A stretch of 46,316 nt of DNA from Actinocrinis sp046724665 (lineage in GTDB: Bacteria > Actinomycetota > Actinomycetes > Streptomycetales > Catenulisporaceae), in the NCBI GenBank assembly GCA_046724665.1, contig JBKOWZ010000160.1:1-46316 (forward strand), written 5' to 3'. The notes beneath the pieces are model-generated. The model did no database searches and had not been told where the DNA came from. It saw only the letters and a list, made by a program, of their open reading frames with translations. This document shows, piece after piece, positions 33,497 through 42,100 of the stretch. The position numbers and the translations under genes were made by a program. Every line of letters begins with the position of its first letter. Position 1 is the first letter of the stretch.

Positions 33497-33532
33497 GGGG
33501 GGCGTGGGGCCGTGGGGCAGGCAGGCGGGCGG
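33497..33532 (+). other. G-rich stretch with G-quadruplex potential between convergent genes
   Basis: Plus strand has runs GGGGGG, GGGG, GGGG and, after a 9-nt loop, GGGCGGG within 36 bp, downstream of the peroxiredoxin stop and before the end of the convergent azoreductase gene. It fits a relaxed G4 pattern. No other gene or hairpin is evident in 33483-33590. Confidence 0.45.
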
Positions 33533-33590
33533 GCTGGTGGTGAGGGGCTGCGTAACGGTAGGTCGGTCGGTGGCGTGTGACTGCACGTGC

Positions 33591-34307
33591 TTACACGGTC
33601 GCCGGCTTGAAGCGTGCTGCCACTTCCTTGGCGCGGGCACGGGCGGCCTCGTGCGCTTGCGCACGCAGCTGCCTCGCCTGCGGGGCGAGTTCGGCCAATT
33701 CCGGCTTGATCAGGGCTACGCCGAGTTGTGCCGTGACGAACACGACGTCCAGTCCCAGGGCCTTGACCAGCACGGTCTCCAGGTACGGCCGGACGTGGTC
33801 CCAGTCCTCCTTCGGGCTGCCCGGGAGGTACCCGCCGCCGTAGCTGAGTACGACGGTGGCGGGGCGGCCGGCTAGGGGCATGTCGCTGTCAGGGGTCGAG
33901 CTGGAGCCGTTGCTGGCGTCGGAGTCGGAGTCAGAGCCCGAACCTGGGCCGAGCGTGCGTCCGTGCTCGATGATCTGGTCGAGCCACGTCTTGAAGGCCG
34001 CTGCGACGCCCCAGTTGTACATGGGCACGCCGAACAGGTACGCGTCGGCGTTCACCACCTCATCGACCAGCGTCCGGCGGGCCAGCATGGCGGACTTCTG
34101 CTCGGGGGTGCGCTGCGGCTCCGGAGTGAGCGAACCGAGCACGGCGGCTTCGACCAGCGGCTCGACCGGATTCGCGCGCAGGTCCCGGTACGTGACCGGT
34201 CCGTCGGGGTGCTCGGCTGCCCAGACCTCGCGGAACGTGCGGGTGATCTCCCTGGTCACGGACATCTCGGTGAACAGGGACGAGTCGATGTGCAGCAAGT
34301 GGGCCAC
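33591..34307 (-). CDS. FMN-dependent NADH-azoreductase (AzoR family)
   Basis: 238 residues with a GTG start; GGAGG lies 8-9 bases upstream, which decides against the ATG at 34331. Flavodoxin-like fold: AHLLHIDSSLFTEMSVTREI binds FMN phosphate, and GVPMYNWGVAAAFKTWLDQI and LSYGGGYLPGSP are the conserved substrate/FMN loops. These enzymes reduce azo dyes and quinones with NADH. Between ~121 and 143 is a Ser/Asp-rich insertion (GSGSDSDSDASNGSSS) in a loop that normally is a shorter FxYTxxGPxGLL segment. It is divergent from an hxlR gene, the usual redox-regulator pairing. Confidence 0.83.
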   Translation of the reverse strand: MAHLLHIDSSLFTEMSVTREITRTFREVWAAEHPDGPVTYRDLRANPVEPLVEAAVLGSLTPEPQRTPEQKSAMLARRTLVDEVVNADAYLFGVPMYNWGVAAAFKTWLDQIIEHGRTLGPGSGSDSDSDASNGSSSTPDSDMPLAGRPATVVLSYGGGYLPGSPKEDWDHVRPYLETVLVKALGLDVVFVTAQLGVALIKPELAELAPQARQLRAQAHEAARARAKEVAARFKPATV

Positions 34308-34387
34308 GGGGAACCTCCAGCGTCGAGCCAATGGTTACTCTTTGTTCGTGACCGCATCTTGCATCACTCTTGGGATCGGTACAAAAG

Positions 34388-34401
34388 GCACACCGGTGTG
34401 C
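34388..34401. promoter_or_regulatory. Palindrome GCACACCGGTGTGC, candidate HxlR operator
   Basis: A perfect 14-bp palindrome in the 144-bp gap between the divergent azoreductase and hxlR genes, about 50 bp before the hxlR start. An imperfect GGTTAC-N9-GTGACC pair lies nearby (34333-34353). Which one HxlR binds cannot be decided from sequence. Confidence 0.5.
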
Positions 34402-34451
34402 GTTACCGCAGGCTGATGTGACTGAGCAGGTGGAGAACGGAGGCGGGCTGC

Positions 34452-34889
34452 ATGGTGGATGGGCCGAGCGTTGAGGCGGATCTCGAGTGGCCGCGGCAGG
34501 TGTGCGCGAATCTCGGCGCCGAGGGACAGCTCGTGCGTGAACTACTGGAGCGCATCGGCGACAAGTGGAGTCTGCTGATCATCGGGAGCCTGCGCCGGGG
34601 GCCGATGCGGTTCACCGCACTACAGCAGGCTGCGGGGAGCATCTCGCAGCGGATGCTCACGCTGACGCTGCGGCACCTGCAACGCGACGGGCTGATCACC
34701 CGTACCGTCTACGCCGAGGTGCCGCCGCGAGTGGAGTACGAACTGACCGATCTCGGGTACGGCCTGCTGGTGCCGGTGCTCGGGCTGGTGATCTGGGCTG
34801 CGGAGAACGCCGGACGGGTGCAGAAGTACCGGGATGACTACGACGTGGCTGACGCTGCGTTGCGTGAGCAGAAGCGGTCAGCGACGTAG
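34452..34889 (+). CDS. HxlR-family transcriptional regulator
   Basis: 145 residues. The winged-helix core is ERIGDKWSLLIIGSLRRGPM followed by RFTALQQAAGSISQRMLTL, LRHLQRDGLITRTVYAEVPP and VEYELTDLGYGL, all classic HxlR/DUF24 signatures. HxlR dimers often respond to quinones or aldehydes and repress a divergent oxidoreductase, here the azoreductase. One Cys (residue ~18, QVCANLG), placed like the redox-sensing Cys of YodB-type members, could make it thiol-responsive. A GGAGG site lies 8 bases before the ATG. Confidence 0.88.
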   Translation: MVDGPSVEADLEWPRQVCANLGAEGQLVRELLERIGDKWSLLIIGSLRRGPMRFTALQQAAGSISQRMLTLTLRHLQRDGLITRTVYAEVPPRVEYELTDLGYGLLVPVLGLVIWAAENAGRVQKYRDDYDVADAALREQKRSAT

Positions 34890-34985
34890 GGACGGTGCTG
34901 ACGCGCGCGGTCTCCTTGCCGAGGTCGATCTGGCCGCGTTCAATGCGTTTACAGCGGATGGGAGTACGCCTTGGGTGTGCGTACC

Positions 34986-35807
34986 TTACTCGCCTGCTGT
35001 GAACGCCTCCGCCAAGAACGTTCGCGCTGCGGCGAATGAGCGCTCGTCGGCCGACTGGTCGTAGGCGACCCCAGGCGTCGCGCCCGGCGCGGTGTGCTTG
35101 TGCGTGAAACCGTGCAGCGCCTGGCCGTAGGCGATCAACTGCCAGTCGGCTCCGGCGCGGTTCATCTCGTCGGTGAAGGCGACGACGTCGTTCATCGGCA
35201 CGTGCGGGTCCGCGGCGCCGTGGCAGACAAGCACCTTCGCCGGTATCCGCGACCCGGACGGCGCGGGCGCCGTCGTGGCGAGAGATCCGTGAACACTCAC
35301 CGCGCCGACGAGGTCCGCGCCGGAGCGCGCCAGTGCGAGAGCCGCCATGCCGCCGAAGCAGAAGCCGATCGCCGCGATCCGGCCTCGGGCCGCGTCGTCG
35401 GCGGCGGGCTGGGCTTGGGCCGCGTCGGCTTTGGCGAATTCTGGGCAGTGATACAGCGCGTCCACTGCGGCCATTCCGCGCCGCACCAGCATCGCCGGAT
35501 CGTCGCGCAACGCCGTCGCACACGCGACGATCCGCTCCCGACTGCCTGCGACACCCTCGCCGTACATGTCGCACGCGAAGACGACGTAGCCGAATCCCGC
35601 ATATCGTCGTGCCTGCTCCCGCGCGTGGTCGTCGAGCCCTGCGCCGCCGTGGATCAGCAGGATTCCGCCAGCGTGCACGCGTGCTGACTCGGATTCGGCC
35701 GACGTTTCCGGCCAATAGAGTTCGCCCTTGAGGCGGGTATCGAGATCGCGGTAGGGAACGGCGCGCATCGCAATACTGGAAGTCGTGTCCGTCATGCGCA
35801 CGGACAC
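34986..35807 (-). CDS. Dienelactone hydrolase family protein
   Basis: 273 residues if read from the GTG at 35807 (an ATG four codons later is equally possible; neither has a clear ribosome site). Alpha/beta-hydrolase with a Cys nucleophile GFCFGG (Cys150), Asp200 (CHGAADPHVP) and His232 (LHGFTH), the Cys-Asp-His triad of dienelactone hydrolases. YVVFACDMYGEG is the second family block. The substrate is unknown; some members hydrolyse other small esters. It converges with hxlR, with 96 bp between stops. Confidence 0.85.
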   Translation of the reverse strand: MSVRMTDTTSSIAMRAVPYRDLDTRLKGELYWPETSAESESARVHAGGILLIHGGAGLDDHAREQARRYAGFGYVVFACDMYGEGVAGSRERIVACATALRDDPAMLVRRGMAAVDALYHCPEFAKADAAQAQPAADDAARGRIAAIGFCFGGMAALALARSGADLVGAVSVHGSLATTAPAPSGSRIPAKVLVCHGAADPHVPMNDVVAFTDEMNRAGADWQLIAYGQALHGFTHKHTAPGATPGVAYDQSADERSFAAARTFLAEAFTAGE

Positions 35808-36176
35808 TAGCAGGAATTCATTTGAATCTCATTCAGCATAGCAGAATAAATTCGATTTCGGAAGGCTATTCGAGTTTCGATTACGTCGCGATCGTGCATT
35901 TGTACGTGGTCGAGATGGCGACGCGGCGCGTCGCCATGCCGCCGGGCTGCGGCTGCGGCGCCGGGGTCGGCTTCGGGTTCGAACTGATCATCGACGGCTT
36001 GTTGCGGCGGTTGGAACAAGTGGTCTAGTACCGAAAAACACTGATATCCGCGCTATGGACAGCGGTGCCCTCCCGGCTTACCGTGTGGGTTGCGACGCCG
36101 ATCGTGTCAGCGGTCGAAGACCCACGTAGTCGGTTTCGCGAGCGCTCGGGCTTTGCGCTCCTGGGGAGGGAATCGT
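35808..36176. other. 369-bp region before the RHS gene
   Basis: Starts with ~70 bp of unusually AT-rich sequence (35815-35890), then returns to high GC with the small open frame listed separately. The last ~140 bp hold GGGGAGGG before the RHS start and a CGAGCGCTCG palindrome. No recognised RNA or clear promoter. Confidence 0.45.
35915..36028 (+). CDS. Possible small protein upstream of the RHS gene
   Basis: 37 codons from an ATG at 35915 (MATRRVAMPPGCGCGAGVGF to VV), with high third-position GC. The middle has a Cys-Gly-Cys-Gly cluster followed by Gly-Phe-Gly-Phe and a short hydrophobic/amphipathic end. No known family, no clear ribosome site, and an in-frame extension to 35822 is open. It ends 149 bp before the RHS start. 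Low confidence; it may be non-coding. Confidence 0.25.
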   Translation: MATRRVAMPPGCGCGAGVGFGFELIIDGLLRRLEQVV

Positions 36177-39100
36177 ATGCGTGGTGTCGCTGGTCGCTTT
36201 CGCCTGCCGTTTTACGGGACCGTCGTCGCGGCCCTGCTCGCCGGGAGCGGTCTTACCAGCCTGACCGGTGAGGTCGGCGCCTATGCCGAGACCGCGCAGG
36301 TGCACACGGTCGCGGTAGCGGATACGGACGCGGTGGCGCTGCCGCAGCTGGTCCCGCAGTCGGCCGGCGACCCGGCCACCGGAGCCGCGTCCGCGCAGCC
36401 TGCGTGCACTGATGCGCTGATGGCCGCCGACACGGTGACCGTCGCCACGCCAGGCCGCACGACACTGGTCTCGCACGACGGCGCCAGCGTCTCGGTTGGC
36501 GGGACCGCGGTGAGCAGTACGACTTCGATCACTGCGACCTCCCTGTGCGCCGACCAACTGCCGCCGCTCGACCAGGGCATGACCAACGTCACGAAGGGTC
36601 CCCGGCGCGGTTACCGCTTCCTGCCGCACATGACGTTCGGCGCGGCCATGGCGATCAAGCTGCCGTACGACCCGAGTCTCATCCCGGCCGGGCTGGGCGA
36701 CCAGGACGTCGCGACGTACTACTACGACGTCGATCAGCATCGCTGGCAGCGGCTCGACGGCACCGCGGTCAACGCGGCCGCCGGCACGGTGACCAGCAGC
36801 ACGAACCACTTCACCGACTTCGTCAACGCCACGATCACCGTCCCGGACCACCCTGGCACGCTGAGCTACGACCCGACCTCCATCAAGGACATCAAGGCGG
36901 CCGACCCCGGCACCGCGGTGGACCTGATCGACCCGCCGCAGGCCGGCAGCGACGGCGCCGCGCACCTGGGCTACCCGATCGCGCTGCCGGGCGGGCGCCA
37001 CGGCCAGATGCCGAGCGTCGCGCTGTCCTACGACTCCAGCGCGCCGGACGGCGGCTCGGCGGCGGCCGACGGCTGGCTCGGCCTCGGCTGGGACCTCGCG
37101 CTGCCTAGCGTCACCATCGACACCCGCTGGGGCGTGCCCAGGTACGACGCGGCCGGCGAATCGGAGACCTACTCCCTCAACGGCGCGGAGCTCTCCCCGG
37201 TCGCCAACCGCGGACCGCTGGTGCCGCGCACGGCCGAGAAGGTCTTCCACAGCCGGGTCGAGAGCACCTTCGCCAAGATCGTCCGCCACGGCGGCGACCC
37301 CGCGTCGTACTGGTGGGAGGCCACCGGCAAGGACGGAGTCCGCGCCTTCTACGGCGGCGACCCGGACCACGGCCGCGACCCGGACGCCGTACTGGCGGAC
37401 GGCGCGGGCCACGTCTTCCGCTGGGCGCTCAAGGAAACCCGGGACCTGGTCGGCAACACCGTCCACTACACCTACAAGCACGTCTCCGACGCCGGCGTCC
37501 CCGGCGGCACGGTCACGGGCACGAACCTCTACCCCGCGACGATCAACTACACGGGCACCGGCGACGCCGCCGGCGCCTACACGGTCACCTTCGTACGCGA
37601 CCGCGACATCCCCGGCTCGCCGCGGCGGCCCGACGTCTCGATCAACGGCCGCGGCGGATTCGTCATGGTCACCGCCGATCTGCTCAAGCAGATCAAGATT
37701 GACTTCAACGGCCAGCCGGTGCGCAGCTACCAGCTCGACTACACCACCGGCGCGTTCAACAAGACGCTGCTCAAGTCGGTGTCGCAGTACGGTGCGAACG
37801 GCACGCTGTTCAATACCCACACATTCGCGTACTACGACGATGCTCGGAACACGAGCGGCGACTACCACGGCTTCGCCACCCCCGCCGACGTCAACACCGG
37901 CGGCGACGGCGTCACGGCCGGGCTGCTCGACCAGGGGCATGCCAGCGCACTGTCAGGCAGCATGACCACCAGCATCGGCGGGCACCTGTACCTGGGCTTC
38001 AACCCGGTGTCGCCGACCAAACAGTTCTCCGCCGGAGCGAAGGTCGGCTTCACCCACACCAGCGGCGACGGCGTGCTGGCGATGATCGACCTGAACGGCG
38101 ACACCCTGCCGGACAAGGTGTTCGAGCAGGACGGGAAGGCCTACTTCCGGCTGAACACCACCACCCTCGGCGGCGCGGTCACCTTCGCCGACCAGAGCAC
38201 GGTGTTGCCCACGCTGCCCGCGATCTCGCACGACAGCTCGAACCAGTTCTCCTTCGGCGCCGAGGCGTACTTCGGCGCGAACGTCTTCGCCAACCAGTCC
38301 GAGACGTTCAGCACAAGCGACACCTACTTCCAGGACGTCAACGGAGACGGCCTGCCCGACCTGGTGTCCGGCGGCCAGGTGCTGTTCAACCACCTCGGCT
38401 CCGACGGCCTGCCGACCTTCACCGACAACTCGGCGGACACTCCGGTGCCGATCGGCGGCGGCGCCATCGACACCTCGGGCCTCGGCGTGGACTTCACCGC
38501 GCAACAGCAGCAGGCGGCCGCGGCCGACCCGCCGGTCGATACGCTGCGCCGCTGGGTGGCGCCGTTCGACGGCACGGTGAGCATCACCGGCGACGTGGAG
38601 CTGGTCAAGGACACCAGCGCAGCCCGCGCGCAGTACCGGACCGCCGACGGCGTGCGCGTCGCGATCCAGCAGAACGGCGCCGAGCTGTGGTCCACCGCGA
38701 TCGGCGCCACCGACTACGCGCCGCAGAGCCCTGCCGGAGTCGGCTCGCTGACGGTGCATCAGGGCGACCGCTTCTACTTCCGCGTCCAGTCCGTGGACGA
38801 CGGCAAGTACGACCACGTCTCGTGGGATCCGGTGATCGCCTACCAGGACGTCACCCCGTACACGGACGTCAACAAGCTCGACGTCTTCAGCTACCACGCC
38901 TCGGCGGACTTCACCACGGCCGGTCGGCGCGGCGCCATCGTGCAGGCCCCGCTGACCGGCACCGTGCATCTCGCGGGCGCCTTCCACAAGCTCGGCGCCA
39001 CCACCGACGACATCACCGTGCAGGTGCTGCTCAACGGCGACCCGGTGTACAACCAGCCGATGTCCGCGGCGCAGACCGGCGACCTCGCCGTGGACCAGGA

Positions 39101-42100
39101 CATCGCGGTCCACCTGGGCGACACGCTCGCGCTGCGCGTCAAGGTCGATTCGCCGATCGATGTGAATCAGCTGTCGTGGGCGCCGCGCCTGTACTACACC
39201 TCGTCGCCGTCGGCGAAGGTGCTCGACCCGGACGGCAACCCGATCGTGCAGCTGCACCCGCCGGTGGACACCGACCTCTACCCGGTTGACGACCTCGGCG
39301 GCACCGTCCAGCAGGCGTGGACCGCGCCGAGCGACGACACGGTGACGGTCCATCCGCAGCTGGCCGTCGCCCCGGGCACCGACGGCACGCTGACGTTCAC
39401 CGTCAAGCGGCGCGGCGAGCTGGTGTTCAAGGAGCCGATCTCGATCACCGGCGGCAGCGTGCCGGACGAGCCGTTCTCGCTGCCGGTGAGCGCGGGCGAG
39501 CAGCTGTTCTTCGACTACTCCTCGCCCGATCCCGCGCTGACCGCCGCGGTCACCGCGCAGGGCGTGCAGGTCACCGACTCCGGCGGCTCCACGACCGCGG
39601 CGCCCAGCGCGCTGCACGGTCCGTCCGCGCCCGGGCTGGTGTCCGAGCCGTACCGCGGCTGGGCGTACGTGTCCTACAACGGCGCCGGTGCGCGTGCGTC
39701 CGCGCCGGTCGTCGAGTCGGACCTGAACCAGACCTTCGACCAGAACACCCGGATCGATCTGCGTACGCAGAAGGCTTACCCGCTGCTGCCGTCGCCCGCC
39801 GACGGAGCCTGGCTGGGCTCGAACTCGGACATCTACCTCAAGTCCGACACGGCGAGCAGTTCGCGGCTGAGTTCACCCACCCTCGGCGTGCCGACGGCCG
39901 GCGCCTTCGCCGGTGCCCGCGCGCCCGACAAGGTGAGCCACGCCTCGCAGACCGCGGTCGGCGGCGGCATCTCGTTCCTGTCCGGCTCGGCCGACTCGGG
40001 CTCGACCACGAGCGACGTCGATTACCTCGACATGAACGGCAGCGGCTTCCCCGCGGTGGTGAGCGGCGGGCACGTGCAGTACCCGGACCAGACCGGCGCG
40101 CTGGCCGCGAACAGCGTCGCCGTCCCCGGCCTCGGCGACCCGCGCAGCACCGACGCCTCCTCGGCGAACGTGGGGGTCGGCGGCAGCCCGGCGCACTTCT
40201 CCGCCAACGCGCAGGCGAAGGTGGACAACGCCGGCCACGCCCCGTCGGACAACACCACCGGCAGCCAGATGGTCCAGCTCGGACTCTCCGGCTCGCTCGG
40301 CCGCGGCGACTCGCACCCGCAGACCGACCTGGTCGATGTCAACGGCGACGGCCTGCCCGACAAGGTCTCCCGGGACGGCGGCGGGATCTCGGTCGCGCTC
40401 AACCTCGGCTACTCCTTCGCGCCGGCCGAGCCCTGGGGCGCCGCCGCGCTCGGCGACGGGTCGAGCGAGAACGGCTCGATCGGCGCCTCGCTCGGCTTCA
40501 ACAACGGCATCTACGACTTCGCCGGCGGAGTGTCGCTGAGCAAGAACAAGTCGCAGACCGACGAGGAACTGATCGACCTGAACGGCGACGGCCTGCCCGA
40601 CCGGGTGATCAACACCTCCGGCGGCATGCGGGTCGCGTTCAACCTCGGCACCGGCTTCGCGGCCCCGGTCGCCTGGCCGGGCGCGCCGAACGGCGCCTGC
40701 CACGACAGCACCAGCGTCGGCCTGGCCGGCATCGACTGGGACACCGCGCGGCTGTGCAACGGCGAGACGAGCCTGGGCGCCGGCGTGTACTTCACCGTCG
40801 GCATCGGCCCGCTGTGCCTGGCGGCCTGCTACATCATCATCAACCCCGGCGCCGACGGCAGCCAGAGCATGGCGCGCGAGGAGGCCGTGCTGCGCGACGT
40901 GGACGGCAACGGCACGCCCGACTACATGGCCAGCACCGGCGACGGCCGGATGACCGTCGCCGACAACGACGTCGGCCGCACCAACCTGCTCAAGAGCGTC
41001 GGCCGTCCGCTGGGCGCGAGCTTCACGCTGGACTACAAGCGCACCGGCAACACCGTCCAGCAGCCGCAGCAGCGCTGGGTGATGTCAAAGGTGACGGTGA
41101 ACCCGGGGCCGCCCGGCGACGCGGTCACCCAGGCCGTCAGTTACGACTACGCGGGCGGGGTCTACAACCGGCTGGAGCGCCAGTTCTACGATTTCGCCAC
41201 GGTCACCGAGCGCCAGCTCGACACGACCCACGGCAATTCGGTGTACCGCACCATCGTGCACAGTTACCGCACCGACAGCTACTACACGCACGGTCTGCCT
41301 ACCGACACCAAGGTCTACGACGCCGACGGCAACCTGTTCACCGAAACGCAGCAGACGTATGACACGCGTGACGTGCTGACCGGCGCCGAACCCGCGAACA
41401 TCGCCAGCACGACGGCGACCATCTTCCCGATGCTGGTACGCACCGACGAGCGCTTCTACGAGGGCGGGACCAGCGCGCAGAAGGCCACGTACACCACGCA
41501 GCACTACGACTCGCTCGGCAACGTGGATCAGACCCTCGATGTCGGCGACCCCGGAACCGGCGCGGACGTCGTGGCCAACAGCAGCTACGTGAGCTGCCCC
41601 GACACGTACCTGATGGCCATGCCCGCCTCCATCCTGGTCACCGACGCCGACGGCAAGGTGCTGCGGCACCGCGCGCAGTCGGTGGACTGCGCCACCGGCA
41701 ACGTGACGCAGATCCGGCAGTTCCTGGCCGACGGCTCCGCCGCGACCACGGACATGACCTACCTGCCCAACGGCGACCTGGCCTCGGTCACCAACCCGCC
41801 GAACGCGGCCGGGCAGCGCTACCGGGTCGATTACGAGTACGACCCGACCGTCGCCACCTACATCACCAAGACCACGGACAGCTTCGGCCTCAGCTCGACC
41901 TCGACCCCCGACCTGCGGTTCGGCGGCACGCTGTCCGAGACCGACGTCAACAACCAGTCCACCACCTACCAGGTGGACGAGTTCGGCCGCACCGTCAGCG
42001 TCACCGGGCCCTACCAGCAGGGTTCCGGTATCGCCACCATCACGTTCGAGTACCACCCGGACGCCGCGGTGCCGTGGGCGCTGACGCGGCACGCCGACGT

